Shown here piece by piece: positions 36,333 to 45,452 of a stretch of 64,000 nt of DNA (its first letter is position 1; each line of letters starts with the position of its first letter). A program made the translations under genes and the position numbers. The stretch covers positions 434,001 through 498,000 of the forward strand of contig JAOSJP010000001.1 of NCBI GenBank assembly GCA_027494015.1, written 5' to 3'. This DNA is from Anaerolineae bacterium (lineage in GTDB: Bacteria; Chloroflexota; Anaerolineae; Aggregatilineales; Aggregatilineaceae). A model generated the notes under the pieces. It was given only the letters and a program-made list of their open reading frames with translations. It was not told the DNA's origin and made no database searches.

Positions 36333-38193
36333 AAGGCGGGGGCCAGCGCAGGGTCGCCAGCGTGAAGGAGTCGCCGAGCAGGTTACCCGCTGCGTCGTAA
36401 ACGGGCAGCCGGTCGCCCGACGCCGGGTCGTACAGCCCCACTTCGAGGGTGTATGTCCCTGGGGCCAGGCGCACTTCCGGCGAGCCGAGCAGGTGGTACG
36501 GGTCGCGGTAGAGCGTCCCCGGCTCCCAGGCCAGCGTGCTGGCGAAGCCGTCCAGCGGGCGGTGATCGTCCTGATCCCACAGCCGGCTGCCCGTCGCCGG
36601 GTTTGGCGCGCCGGTCAGGTGGACGAACACCGTGTAGTCCACCGCAGACTGGGCCAGCGGCTCCCAGTAGAGCAGGACGGTCAGGGCCGGGGCGGTCGCG
36701 TCGGGGCCTTGCAGGGTGTGCCCGGCCAGCCGCGCGATCTCGCCAAAGCGCACGTTCTGGCGGACAGCAATCTCGCTCCCGCGCGGCGTCCAGCGGCGGA
36801 ACTGCATCACTTCGAACCCGGCGGGCACATCGTAGCTGATCTGCTGCATTGCCTCGGCCAGGAAGCTCTCGGCCTCCGGCGAGCGCCCAACGAGCCAGAT
36901 GCCCCGGTAGAAGTTGACCTGCGGCTGAAGCTGCGCGCGGATCGGCGCGTCGGGGACCAGGCTGGTCTCGTTGGCCGGGCCAGAGTAATAGTACCCGAAG
37001 GCGGGGTCAGGGACGACCTGCAGAATCAGGTCTTCGGGCGCGGCGCGCTCCCGCAGGTAGACGGCCAGCCCCGGCCAGTCGGGCGCTTTAGGGGAGTCGC
37101 CGCGATAGTACGGCACCAGGTCGGTGATGCCCAGCACAGGCACGGCCAGGAGCAGGGCCAGCGCCGCGCGCGCGGCTGGCCGGGGCAGCACCCAACAGCT
37201 CACCTGGGGCGCGGTCAGCGCGCCCGCAGTCAGGAGGATGAAGGCCGGGACTGTGGCGATCAGGTAGCGGGGGTCGAAGACGCTCATGCGCGTCGCGGCA
37301 ACCAGCAGCAGCAGCGCCGGGAGCGCGATCCAGGCGACCAGCCAGATACCCTGACGGCGCTGAGGCCGGCTCATCCAGAGCAGTGCCAGCGCAGCGATCC
37401 ACGCCAGCGGCAGCAGGATATCCCAGGGGGGTGGGTACTCGCGCCCGCTGAGCAGGACGGGCACGAACCACGTCAGCAGCCGCGCCGGATCAGCAGCGGA
37501 CGTAGCGCCCTCGTAACCGCTGTGGGCCAGGTACCAGGCCTGGACGAGCCAGGGGAGCAGCAGAAGGCCCAGGACGAGCCACGCCCGCAGCGCTGCCGTC
37601 ACGACGCGGCGCGGTCGCCGCGCTGCGACCAGGTAGGCTGCCTGCACCACGAGCAGGAACGCTTCCAGAAAGAAGAAGTAGAGCGCGACGGTCTCGGCGA
37701 CCAGGTAGAGCGCCCAGTCGCGCCGCCGGTTGCGGGCTGCGGCGCGCAGAAACAGCCCCATCGCCAGGCTGCTCGCGCCGAACCACAGCGCGTAGTTGCG
37801 CGCGTCCTGGGCGTGCCAGATCAGAAAGGGATGAACGGCGGCGAGGGCCAGCGCAATTGGCGCAGCGCGAGAGTCGCGCAGCAGGCTGCGGGCCAGTGCG
37901 CCCGTCGCGGCCACGCCCAGCCAGCCGCCCAACAGAGCCAGGGCGCGCATGGCGAACTCGCTGCTGCCCGCGACGGACTTCCAGACCCAGAAGCTGAGAA
38001 ACGTTCCCGCCGGGTGCGGTTCCCACTGGGCGAGATCGCGCACGACGGTGGCCGGGTCGTCCGCCCAGTAGCGCACGGCGAAGGCTTCGTCGCCGCGCAG
38101 GGGCACGTCATCAAGCTGCACGATGCGCAACATGAAGGCAGCAGCCAGCAGCGCCGTCAGCAGGGCGAGGGAGTGAATGCGCGGGCGCTTCAT
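36331..38193 (-). CDS. GT-C family membrane glycosyltransferase (GT39/ArnT-like)
   Basis: 620 residues. About ten hydrophobic helices occupy the first 400 residues. The first loop carries the acidic motif LDDVPLRGDEAFAVRYWADD expected of GT-C enzymes that use polyprenyl-phosphate sugars. HPFLIWHAQDARNYALW and PRYLIATVPAFILLT are further family-like blocks. The last 220 residues form a soluble domain ending in a beta-rich part (PGTYTLEVGLYDPASGDRLP). Role: transfer of sugar from a lipid carrier to an extracellular acceptor; the acceptor is unknown. It reads toward the SPFH gene and ends in the shared terminator. Confidence 0.85.
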   Translation of the reverse strand: MKRPRIHSLALLTALLAAAFMLRIVQLDDVPLRGDEAFAVRYWADDPATVVRDLAQWEPHPAGTFLSFWVWKSVAGSSEFAMRALALLGGWLGVAATGALARSLLRDSRAAPIALALAAVHPFLIWHAQDARNYALWFGASSLAMGLFLRAAARNRRRDWALYLVAETVALYFFFLEAFLLVVQAAYLVAARRPRRVVTAALRAWLVLGLLLLPWLVQAWYLAHSGYEGATSAADPARLLTWFVPVLLSGREYPPPWDILLPLAWIAALALLWMSRPQRRQGIWLVAWIALPALLLLVAATRMSVFDPRYLIATVPAFILLTAGALTAPQVSCWVLPRPAARAALALLLAVPVLGITDLVPYYRGDSPKAPDWPGLAVYLRERAAPEDLILQVVPDPAFGYYYSGPANETSLVPDAPIRAQLQPQVNFYRGIWLVGRSPEAESFLAEAMQQISYDVPAGFEVMQFRRWTPRGSEIAVRQNVRFGEIARLAGHTLQGPDATAPALTVLLYWEPLAQSAVDYTVFVHLTGAPNPATGSRLWDQDDHRPLDGFASTLAWEPGTLYRDPYHLLGSPEVRLAPGTYTLEVGLYDPASGDRLPVYDAAGNLLGDSFTLATLRWPPP

Positions 38194-38223
38194 GGATGCC
38201 GCCTCAGCGGACTTCAGCCGTCC

Positions 38224-39318
38224 TTAGCTCCCGCGCCGCGCTTTGATCCAGGCCACGTCTTTCTTGCTGAGGCCAAACCAGTTCTCCCTCTGGCGCTTGC
38301 GGTCGTATTTGCGCTGGAGCGCATCGCGCACAGCGAAAGCGGCGGCGGTCTCGAAAGCGTGCACCAGCTCGACCGGCCCCTTGCCATCCGCTTCCAGCGC
38401 GCCGAGCGATTCTTCGACCGAGCCGGTTGTTGCGCCGAAATAGTACATCTGCCCCATCTGGGCCAGGAACACAGTGCCGCGCGCGCCCGGCGCGTCGAGC
38501 CTCTCTTCGCTCTCGGCCCCCTCGTCCTCCTGATCGGGCGCGAAGTCGTCGTCAGCCAGATCGGATGTCTCGCCGGTGAGTTCAGCGATCGCCTGGCGCG
38601 TCATCAGGCCGTACATGCGGTCAAGGGCGTCGAGATGCTCCGGTCGCAGCGTGTTTGCCGGGGTTGCCTGCTGCTCGCGCAGGTACTGGCGCAGCGACGG
38701 CTTTTTCTTGGGATCAGCGTAGAGCACGGGATGGAGCGGCTCCTCCTGCTCGAAGCTGGCGTTGGGGTGAGTGAGCACGACGAGTGGCCGCACCACAACC
38801 TCGGCGTCGGGCGCGATCTTGTTGACAAGGCGCTGCACTTGCTGCGCGTGCAGCGTGGCATCGTTGAAGGGGTTGCCGATCAGGTCCTGGCGCAGGTAGC
38901 CGTTCAGCTTGCGCAGAAATCCCTCGTCGCCATGCCAGCGCTTGCCCACCACGCGATAAGACTTGTCCTGCCAGACGACGGTGAGGGTGAACACGCCCTC
39001 CGGGCCGATCAGAACGTGCGGGGCGGGCAGCAGGTGATGGAAGATCGTGTGTTTTGGCCCCAGACCCTTCAGACCGCTGTCAAGCACATCAACCGGGCGC
39101 GGCTCGCGAATCCAGATATTGGCCATGCGCACCGAGGTCAGGGTGAGCAGGAGCAGGATGGGCAGGATGAAACAACTTAGCTGGCTCGCCCCCGATGCTG
39201 CATCGGCTGTCCAGGTGAAGAAGAACCCGAAAGCCATGCCACCCAGGCTGATGAAGAACAGAAGGTGGGAGATTTTTCGGTTGCGGTTAATCTGCGCTTC
39301 GTTGATGACCACGCGCAT
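38224..39318 (-). CDS. NERD-domain membrane protein
   Basis: 364 residues. Two hydrophobic helices (about 20-62) anchor it. A NERD (nuclease-related) domain follows at about 85-195 with DVLDSGLKGLGPKHTIFHHL and IGPEGVFTLTVVWQDKSYRV. The C-terminal half (about 215-364) is acidic then basic and ends KYDRKRQRENWFG. NERD domains are linked to nucleic-acid processing, though activity is rarely shown. The ATG at 39318 is chosen because the membrane segment starts there; the longer open frame upstream is repeat and antisense sequence. It lies 30 bases before the glycosyltransferase on the same strand, possibly co-transcribed. Confidence 0.85.
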   Translation of the reverse strand: MRVVINEAQINRNRKISHLLFFISLGGMAFGFFFTWTADAASGASQLSCFILPILLLLTLTSVRMANIWIREPRPVDVLDSGLKGLGPKHTIFHHLLPAPHVLIGPEGVFTLTVVWQDKSYRVVGKRWHGDEGFLRKLNGYLRQDLIGNPFNDATLHAQQVQRLVNKIAPDAEVVVRPLVVLTHPNASFEQEEPLHPVLYADPKKKPSLRQYLREQQATPANTLRPEHLDALDRMYGLMTRQAIAELTGETSDLADDDFAPDQEDEGAESEERLDAPGARGTVFLAQMGQMYYFGATTGSVEESLGALEADGKGPVELVHAFETAAAFAVRDALQRKYDRKRQRENWFGLSKKDVAWIKARRGS

Positions 39319-39411
39319 CGTCTGGGGACCTTTCTGTGTGCGGGCTGGTGCGTTTGCATCGGTGAATGGTAACACAAAAAGCGTCCAAAGCGTGAAAACC
39401 CGCGCCTGGTT

Positions 39412-39456
39412 TACCTCACCCCCGCTCGGCGCTGACGCGAGGCTGGGGGTGAGGTG
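39412..39456. repeat. R1 core fragment
   Basis: A shortened core, ACCTCACCCCCGCTCGGCGC to GGCTGGGGGTGAGGT, sits in the divergent space between the NERD and LysM genes. R1 termini are absent. Confidence 0.65.
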
Positions 39457-39498
39457 AAGCACAGCGCGCGGCGGGCTGGCTAAGCGCCCTGTGCCTGG

Positions 39499-39504
39499 TA
39501 TAAT
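39499..39504 (+). promoter_or_regulatory. TATAAT box of the first LysM gene
   Basis: TATAAT lies only 15 bases before the ATG at 39519, leaving a leader of about 8 bases and no ribosome site. The transcript could be almost leaderless, or translation could start at 39546. A clear -35 box is not seen. Confidence 0.5.
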
Positions 39505-39518
39505 CGCGCTCGCCAGGC

Positions 39519-40982
39519 ATGGCGGCGACGCTGTGCCTGAGCCTGATGCCTGACGAGCAGAGCGACTACGGTGAGAGCAAACCCGGCTGGCCCATGCCTG
39601 TAGCAGCGCCTTCGCAAAAATGCCCTCTTTGCGGGGCGATTCAGCCTGTCTCGGCGCGCACCTGTGCCATCTGCGGCGCGGCGCTGACCGGCGAACCTCT
39701 GGCGGTGCCCGTGCCGCAAGCGAAGGCTTCCCACCAGCGAGGAGCGGCCTCGCGCTTCGATCCAGGCGCGGGGGATGATGACCTGTACGCCGGCGACCTG
39801 AGCGGGCGCACGGGGCGTCTGCTGCTCGCGGTCGGGCTTGTCGCGCTCTTGCTGCTGGGTATGCTGCTCGGCCTCGCGGTGGCACATTGGGCTGGTGGAG
39901 GAGGGGGCGGCAGAGAGGCGCGCACCGAGGGGATGGCTCCGCCGACAGCGCCGCCGACCTCCACGCCGCGCGCGCTGACGCCGGCGCATACGCCCACCCC
40001 CACGCGCGACGTGATGATGTCTCTGCCCACGGTGACGCCCATGCCGCCCACCGCCACCCCCACGCCAACGGTCACGCCGTGTTATCAGACGGCGGGGCAG
40101 GGCGATACTGTCCTGGGCATGGCCTACCGCTGCGGGCATCGCGAGCTGGCCGTTGTGGACGTGATCCTCGAGATCAACGGGATGGGAAGCCCGCAGGAGC
40201 TTCAGCTTGGGCAAACGTTGGAGATTCCCTGGCCGACACCGACGCCAGCGCCGGGGCAAGAACTGACAGCAAGTGCGGAAGGGGCCGAGTCCGAGGCACA
40301 GAACCCGGAGATGCCAGCCACGCTGCGCGTCAACGCCTTTGGCACGCCGGATGCGCTGGCCAAGTACGAGAACATTGAGCCGACGCTGCGCCCCGGCCAG
40401 GCCTGGCATGTCGTCGAACCTGGCCAGACGATCCTGGGCATTGCCTACATTTACGACACGACCATCGAGACGCTCTCGCAGATCAACCCGGAGCTTCCGT
40501 TTCTCCAGTGCGACTACGGCGACCCGACGGGCGGGCCGAACTGCGTGGTGATGCTCTATGAGAGGCAGCGGGTGCGCGTGCCGGTGCCGCTGCCCACGCC
40601 GACGCTCAGCCCGACCCCCAGCGGCACGCTGACGCCCACCCCTTCACTGACGCCAACGTTCAATGCGCCCTATGCCCTGGGGCCGGAAGATGGCGCGCGA
40701 TTTGCCGCTGACCAGCTTGTGACGCTGCGCTGGGGCAGCACAGGCACTCTCGGCGCGCAGGAGCGGTATGTCGTGCGCGTGCGCGATCTGGATACCGGTC
40801 AGCAGTACACGGCGATGGTCGTTGAGACGAGCTACATTCTGCCGGGGGGCTGGCAGCCCCGTGACCGCAACCGTCACACGTTCGAATGGCACATTGCTGT
40901 GGGGGAGCTTGACGAATGGGGAGCGGTCATCAGAGAGCGTAATGTTTCCGAGCCGCGTCGCTTCATATGGGACAGCCGGTGA
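39519..40982 (+). CDS. Zinc-ribbon membrane-anchored LysM protein
   Basis: 487 residues. The cytoplasmic N-terminus has a zinc ribbon (CPLCG, then CAICG, about residues 35-53). One membrane helix follows (about 103-127) and a Thr/Pro linker. Two LysM-like domains (about 185-232 and 285-350) contain unusual cysteines, the second with an insertion (QCDYGDPTGGPNC). After another TP linker comes a fibronectin-like domain (about 385-485; RYVVRVRDLDTGQQYTA). The layout zinc ribbon-membrane-LysM suggests a wall-binding receptor or anchor. The next gene is a lipoprotein with the same external domains, indicating tandem duplication. Confidence 0.85.
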   Translation: MAATLCLSLMPDEQSDYGESKPGWPMPVAAPSQKCPLCGAIQPVSARTCAICGAALTGEPLAVPVPQAKASHQRGAASRFDPGAGDDDLYAGDLSGRTGRLLLAVGLVALLLLGMLLGLAVAHWAGGGGGGREARTEGMAPPTAPPTSTPRALTPAHTPTPTRDVMMSLPTVTPMPPTATPTPTVTPCYQTAGQGDTVLGMAYRCGHRELAVVDVILEINGMGSPQELQLGQTLEIPWPTPTPAPGQELTASAEGAESEAQNPEMPATLRVNAFGTPDALAKYENIEPTLRPGQAWHVVEPGQTILGIAYIYDTTIETLSQINPELPFLQCDYGDPTGGPNCVVMLYERQRVRVPVPLPTPTLSPTPSGTLTPTPSLTPTFNAPYALGPEDGARFAADQLVTLRWGSTGTLGAQERYVVRVRDLDTGQQYTAMVVETSYILPGGWQPRDRNRHTFEWHIAVGELDEWGAVIRERNVSEPRRFIWDSR

Positions 40983-41031
40983 AGAAACTCCGACCGAGGG
41001 GGGATGAGCCAACTGTGGAAGGATGGCCTCC

Positions 41032-42150
41032 ATGACGCATCGTGTCTGGCTTATCATGGCCCTGAGCGGGATCGTCGCCCTGGCGTTGGCGGCCTGCGGC
41101 GGGCAGGGCGAGAGCGCGCCGCCCAGCCTCACCCCCGCTGTGTCTTCGTCGGCGGGTATGGGGGTCGCGCAGGCTGCGCCCACGCAGACCCTCGGCGGCC
41201 CGACGGTGACGCCCTCGCGGACGGTGCCGCCGACGATCACGCCGACCAACAGCCCGCCGCCTCCGCCGCCCTCTGAGACGCCTTCGCCGACGGCGACGCC
41301 CGGCCCGTATGAGCACACCATCCGCAGCGGAGACACCTGCCTGGGGATCGCCTACCAGTACGGGCACGTCCATCCCGATGTGAAGGTCGCCATCGAGCGG
41401 CTGAACGGCATGGCGGACTGCGCGATCTTGCCGGGGCCGGGTAGCACGATCCTGATCCCGCGCCCGACGGCGACGCCGACCCAGACAGGGGCCGATCTGA
41501 CGCAGACAGCGGTGGCGACCAGCGCCCCGCCCAGGGTGACGCTGGATGCCGCGCCGAGCTTCGCCATCAGGACGTATGTGATCGAGACGGGCGACACGCT
41601 GAGCAGCATTGCCATCCTTCACGATAGCTCCCTGCGCCAGATCTGCGAGCTTAACCCGCTGCCCAACGGCATTGACTGCGGGGCGTGCACCTGGGAGTCG
41701 CCGAACTGCTGCTGCACGCGCCCGGTGGTTTTGAGCGCGGGCCAGCAGATCAACGTGCCGGCGCCGACGCCCACGCCGACGGCGACGCCGACCTTCACCG
41801 GCAGCGAGACGCCCACCCCTACGCCCACCTACCGCGCGCCGTTGCCCATCGCCCCGACCAGCGAGGAGACGGTGGCGGGCGCGGTGCGGCTGATGTGGGC
41901 CTCGGTGGGCGTGCTTCAGCCCGAAGACACCTATTTGGTGACCGTCCGCGACGAGACGACGGGCGCGATCTTTGCCGGTGCCACGCGCCAGTTGTCGCTC
42001 GATGTGCCCGCCAGCTACCTGCCCCTCGATGGGCAGGCGCACGTGTTCGCCTGGCAGGTGGCGGTGGTGCGGCTGGGCGCGGATGGCCTGTACTATCCGC
42101 AGGGCGCTGCGGTGCCGGAACGCCGCTTCACCTGGGCGGGTTGGGAGTAG
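41032..42150 (+). CDS. LysM lipoprotein, paralogue of preceding gene
   Basis: 372 residues. A lipoprotein signal with lipobox LALAAC (Cys about residue 22) replaces the zinc ribbon and helix of its neighbour. A TP-rich stalk, two LysM-like domains (about 88-143 and 180-245) and a C-terminal fibronectin-like domain (about 270-372) match the upstream protein in order. The second LysM carries a Cys-rich insertion (DCGACTWESPNCCCTRP) that could form disulphides. The ATG at 41032 is used because GGAAGGATGG precedes it. Only 49 bases separate the two genes, so they are probably co-expressed. Function is inferred as wall binding; no enzyme domain is visible. Confidence 0.87.
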   Translation: MTHRVWLIMALSGIVALALAACGGQGESAPPSLTPAVSSSAGMGVAQAAPTQTLGGPTVTPSRTVPPTITPTNSPPPPPPSETPSPTATPGPYEHTIRSGDTCLGIAYQYGHVHPDVKVAIERLNGMADCAILPGPGSTILIPRPTATPTQTGADLTQTAVATSAPPRVTLDAAPSFAIRTYVIETGDTLSSIAILHDSSLRQICELNPLPNGIDCGACTWESPNCCCTRPVVLSAGQQINVPAPTPTPTATPTFTGSETPTPTPTYRAPLPIAPTSEETVAGAVRLMWASVGVLQPEDTYLVTVRDETTGAIFAGATRQLSLDVPASYLPLDGQAHVFAWQVAVVRLGADGLYYPQGAAVPERRFTWAGWE

Positions 42151-42190
42151 CACGAGTGACCGCCCACACCCGGCACGCGGTGAGGAGAAG

Positions 42191-43150
42191 ATGATGGCAG
42201 AGACAATCAGAGCGGTGGTGTTCGAGGACAGGCTCCAGGTGATTGAGCGCCAGCCGCCCGCCGCCGGGCCAGACGAGGCCGTGATCCGGCTGCGGCTGGG
42301 CGGAATCTGCAACACGGACCTGGAACTGGTGCGCGGCTACCAGGAGTTTCGCGGCACGCTGGGCCACGAGTTCGTGGGCGAGGTGGTCGCCGGGCCGCGT
42401 GACTGGCTCGGCGCGCGGGTCGTGGGCGAGATCAACGTGGGCTGCGGCGCGTGCGACTGGTGCAGATGCGGCGTGCCCACGCATTGCCGCAACCGGCGCG
42501 TGCTGGGCATTGCGGACTACGACGGGGCGTTCGCCGACCTGTTCCGGCTGCCGGTCGCCAATCTGCACCGTGTCCCGCAGAACATCGCCGATGAAGAGGC
42601 GGTCTTCACCGAGCCGCTGGCGGCGGCGTGCCAGGCCCTTGACTGCGCGCACATCCGGCCTGGCGAGCGTGTGGTGCTGCTGGGCGCGGGCAAGCTGGGG
42701 CTGCTCACGGCCCAGGTGCTGGGGCTGCTGGGCTGTGACCTGGCGGTGGTCGTGCGCCACGAACGCCAGGCCAGGATGCTCACCGGATGGGGACTGCAAC
42801 CCGTCCGGCGCGGCGATCTGCGCGACGGCGAAGCGGACGTCGTGGTGGATTGCACGGGGACGCAGGAGGGCCTGCGCGACGCGCTGCGCCTGGTGCGCGC
42901 GCGCGGCACCCTCGTGCTCAAGAGCACCTACGCTGGCCCGGCGACGGTTGACCTGGCTCCCCTGGTGGTCAACGAAATTAAAGTGGTGGGCAGCCGCTGC
43001 GGGCCGTTCGGCACGGCATTGCGTTTGCTGGAGCGGCGGCTGGTGGACGTGCTGCCGCTGATCGAGGCGCGCTATCCGCTGGCGCAGGCGGTGGAGGCGT
43101 TCGCTCGCGCCGATCAGCCGGGCACGCTCAAGGTGCTGCTGACGCCGTAA
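42191..43150 (+). CDS. Zinc-dependent medium-chain dehydrogenase
   Basis: 319 residues of the MDR alcohol dehydrogenase family. Catalytic zinc ligands: Cys in GGICNTDLELV and His-Glu in GTLGHEFVGEV. The structural zinc site has four cysteines in GCGACDWCRCGVPTHC. The Rossmann motif is LLGAGKLGLL (about residue 165). It lacks about 20-30 residues compared with typical members but all key residues are present. It oxidises or reduces an alcohol/polyol with NAD(P); substrate unknown. The first of two ATGs (42191, 42194) is used after GAGGAG. It follows the LysM lipoprotein by 40 bases with no obvious functional link. Confidence 0.9.
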   Translation: MMAETIRAVVFEDRLQVIERQPPAAGPDEAVIRLRLGGICNTDLELVRGYQEFRGTLGHEFVGEVVAGPRDWLGARVVGEINVGCGACDWCRCGVPTHCRNRRVLGIADYDGAFADLFRLPVANLHRVPQNIADEEAVFTEPLAAACQALDCAHIRPGERVVLLGAGKLGLLTAQVLGLLGCDLAVVVRHERQARMLTGWGLQPVRRGDLRDGEADVVVDCTGTQEGLRDALRLVRARGTLVLKSTYAGPATVDLAPLVVNEIKVVGSRCGPFGTALRLLERRLVDVLPLIEARYPLAQAVEAFARADQPGTLKVLLTP

Positions 43151-43183
43151 AGGGCGGGCGCGTACAGAAGAAGACGGCTTCGG

Positions 43184-43290
43184 AGAGCCGGTTGTAGGGG
43201 CGGGTTTGCAAACCCGCCCCTACAGACCCTACCAGGCATCCGAGCTGCTCCTTCAAGCTGCCTGTTTCTTTCGTTGATTATGATTGTTGG
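43184..43290. repeat. R4 element
   Basis: Third R4 copy: the palindrome TTGTAGGGGCGGGTTTGC with its complement (43191-43222), then CCCTACCAGGCATCCGAGC and the CTGCCTGTTTCTTTCGTTG block shared with 63220-63270. Unlike the other two it is not inside R1 sequence. It lies between convergent genes. Confidence 0.7.
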
Positions 43291-43305
43291 TGCGTTGGGC
43301 GGGCT

Positions 43306-44571
43306 TCACGGTGCGGCAGCAGCCAGGGGCAGGGTGAAGTAGAAGGTGGTGCCCGCGCCGGGCGTGCTCTCGAACCACAGGGCGCAGCCATGCGCCTCGA
43401 GGATGCGCTGGGCGATGGACAGGCCGAGTCCCGTGCCGGTCACCTGCCCGGCGACCGCAGATGCCCGGAAGAATTTCTCGAAGATGTGCGGCTGATCCTC
43501 GGCGCTGATGCCAGGGCCGGTGTCGGTCACGCTGATCACGATCTGCTCAGATGGCTGCTGCGCCCCTGTCTGACCGGCTGGCCTCACGTCCAGCGCAACC
43601 GTGATCGATCCCCCTTCGACGTTGTACTTGACCGCGTTGGTGAGCAGGTTGAGCAGCACCTGCTTGATGCGGGCGCGGTCGGCGTGCGCCTGCTGCGTGC
43701 CTGGCCGGACGCTGAGACGAATGCCGCGCTCGCGCGCTGCGGGGGCGATGAGGCTCGCACATTCGTCCAGCAGGGCGCGCCCGTCGAAGCGAGCCATCTC
43801 CAGGCGCGTGCGCCCGGATTCCAGGCGGGCCAGGTCGAGGAAGTCGGTGGTCAGGGCGGTCAGCCGCTCGGTTTCCTGTTGCAGTGCGCGGACGATCTCC
43901 TGGAAAGCGTCCGATGGCAGGGCGGGGCGCGTCAGCAGCGACGTGCTGGCGCGGAGCGCGGCGAGCGGCGTGCGCAGCTCGTGCACCATCTCGGCGATGA
44001 AGTCGCTCTGCTGGAACAGGCGCGCGTTCTGGACGGCGATGGCGGCCTGGTCGGCCAGCGCGGCCAGGACGTCGCGGTCATCGCCCGACCAGGGCTGGTC
44101 GCCGCGCTTGTTGATCGCTTCCAGCACGCCGATAGGACGGCTATGCAGGTTCATGGGCACGGCGAGCAGGTTGCGCGTGCTGAAGCGCGTGGTCTGGTCC
44201 ACGCGCGAGAACCAGCGCGCATCGCTTCTGGCGTCGCGCACGAGCACCGGCTCGCCGTGCGTGGCGACCCACCCGGCCAGGCTGCCCTGCATCGGCACAG
44301 GGATCGCCTCCATCTCGGCGCGAGACAGGTTGCTGGCGGCTTCAAAGCGCAGCTCGCCGGTTGCCGGGTCAATGAGCAGGATGGACGCCTCTTCCGTATC
44401 GGTCAGCTCGCGCGCCGCGTCAATGATGCGGCGCAGCAGCGCGCCCAGGTCGAGCGTCGAGTTAAGCTGGCGGCTGATCTCCATCAGGCGCTCGTAGCGC
44501 CGCTGAAGCCGCTCGTACATGGCGCGGCTGACAGTCTCCGGCGCTGGGCCGGGCATGGTGCCTGGCTCCAT
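43306..44571 (-). CDS. GAF-domain sensor histidine kinase
   Basis: 421 residues, soluble. A short coiled coil (about 20-45) leads into one GAF domain (about 48-185; TDTEEASILLIDPATGELRF) then HisKA with H-box MVHELRTPLAALR (about 205) and HATPase_c with NLLTNAVKYN, DTGPGI and GTGLGLSI. Its start at 44571 is one base after the sirtuin stop, so the two are translated together. The upstream gene in the run is a response regulator fused to a ParA/MinD-like ATPase, which makes it the natural, though unproven, phosphotransfer partner. Length and motifs are complete. Confidence 0.92.
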   Translation of the reverse strand: MEPGTMPGPAPETVSRAMYERLQRRYERLMEISRQLNSTLDLGALLRRIIDAARELTDTEEASILLIDPATGELRFEAASNLSRAEMEAIPVPMQGSLAGWVATHGEPVLVRDARSDARWFSRVDQTTRFSTRNLLAVPMNLHSRPIGVLEAINKRGDQPWSGDDRDVLAALADQAAIAVQNARLFQQSDFIAEMVHELRTPLAALRASTSLLTRPALPSDAFQEIVRALQQETERLTALTTDFLDLARLESGRTRLEMARFDGRALLDECASLIAPAARERGIRLSVRPGTQQAHADRARIKQVLLNLLTNAVKYNVEGGSITVALDVRPAGQTGAQQPSEQIVISVTDTGPGISAEDQPHIFEKFFRASAVAGQVTGTGLGLSIAQRILEAHGCALWFESTPGAGTTFYFTLPLAAAAP

Positions 44572-44572
44572 G

Positions 44573-45334
44573 CTACGTCTCACTTTCCAGAACATCGGCA
44601 AGCTGGGGCAGCACGTCCACAACATCCGCGCGGATCACGCTGGTGGCCAGGGAGTCGAGCGCCGTCTCGCGCAGGTTGACGATCACCAGTGCCGCTCCCG
44701 CGCGGTGGGCCAGCACGGGCAGCTCGCCAGCGGGGTACGTTGCCAGCGAGGTGCCGATCACCAGCAGCACGTCGCAGCGCCGCACTTCGCTACGGGCGGC
44801 GCGCAGGGCGTGGACGGGAAGCTGCTCGCCCAGCAGGATGACATTGGGCTTGAGCACATGGCCGCAGCGCGGGCAGCGGGGAATCGTCCCTGAGGCGGTG
44901 AAGGCGCGGATGTACGGCTCAGCCGGGTGGACGGCGAAACAGTGGATGCACGTCATCTCGCGCAGGTGGCCGTGAACTTCGTGGACGGTCTTGGAGCCGG
45001 CGCGCTGGTGCAGCATGTCAATGTTCTGAGTGATGATGCTCCTGAGCCGCCCGGCCTGCTCCATGCGGGCCAGAGCCAGGTGTGCCGGGTTGGGGGCGGC
45101 ATCCAGGATGGTGCGCGCCAGCGGCTGAATCCCGGTGTAGAAACGCTCCGGGTGACGGCGAAACCCGCGCAGACTGGCGATTTCTTCCGGGTCTGCTTGC
45201 TGCCACAGGCCGGAGTGAGGGCTGCGAAAATCGGGGATGCCAGAGCGCGTGCTGATGCCCGCCCCGGTCAGGGCGACGAGATAGCGCGCGCGGCGCAGGA
45301 GCCGCAGGGTGGCCTCAAGCGAGGGCTGGGTCAT
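44573..45334 (-). CDS. Sir2-family NAD-dependent protein deacylase
   Basis: 253 residues. All sirtuin motifs are present: NAD-binding GAGISTRSGIPDFRS, catalytic region TQNIDMLHQRAG and EVHGHLREMTCIHC. The zinc site uses two cysteine pairs (CIHC, CPRC), and NVILLGEQLP and GTSLATYPAGELP follow. It removes acyl groups from lysines using NAD. The ATG at 45334 is chosen because the family domain begins there and GGAGCG precedes it. It is coupled to the histidine kinase downstream (one-base gap) and lies 118 bases after the response-regulator/ATPase gene, an unusual grouping of deacylase and two-component genes. Confidence 0.94.
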   Translation of the reverse strand: MTQPSLEATLRLLRRARYLVALTGAGISTRSGIPDFRSPHSGLWQQADPEEIASLRGFRRHPERFYTGIQPLARTILDAAPNPAHLALARMEQAGRLRSIITQNIDMLHQRAGSKTVHEVHGHLREMTCIHCFAVHPAEPYIRAFTASGTIPRCPRCGHVLKPNVILLGEQLPVHALRAARSEVRRCDVLLVIGTSLATYPAGELPVLAHRAGAALVIVNLRETALDSLATSVIRADVVDVLPQLADVLESET

Positions 45335-45452
45335 GCGTCGCTCCGCCGCAAGGACGCTGACGGGTGGAGGAACAGCATAGAGTCTACGGGAAGCCCTACG
45401 TTGGCGGCAGTTCCAGGTGTGCCCGGTGCTGCCAAAACGCCATGTCCGATAG

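Noticed and set aside
36238..39180. A 980-codon open frame on the plus strand
   Set aside because: It is antisense to the GT-C glycosyltransferase and NERD genes, is Arg/Gln/His-rich, and has no family motif. High GC content removes stops from the opposite strand.
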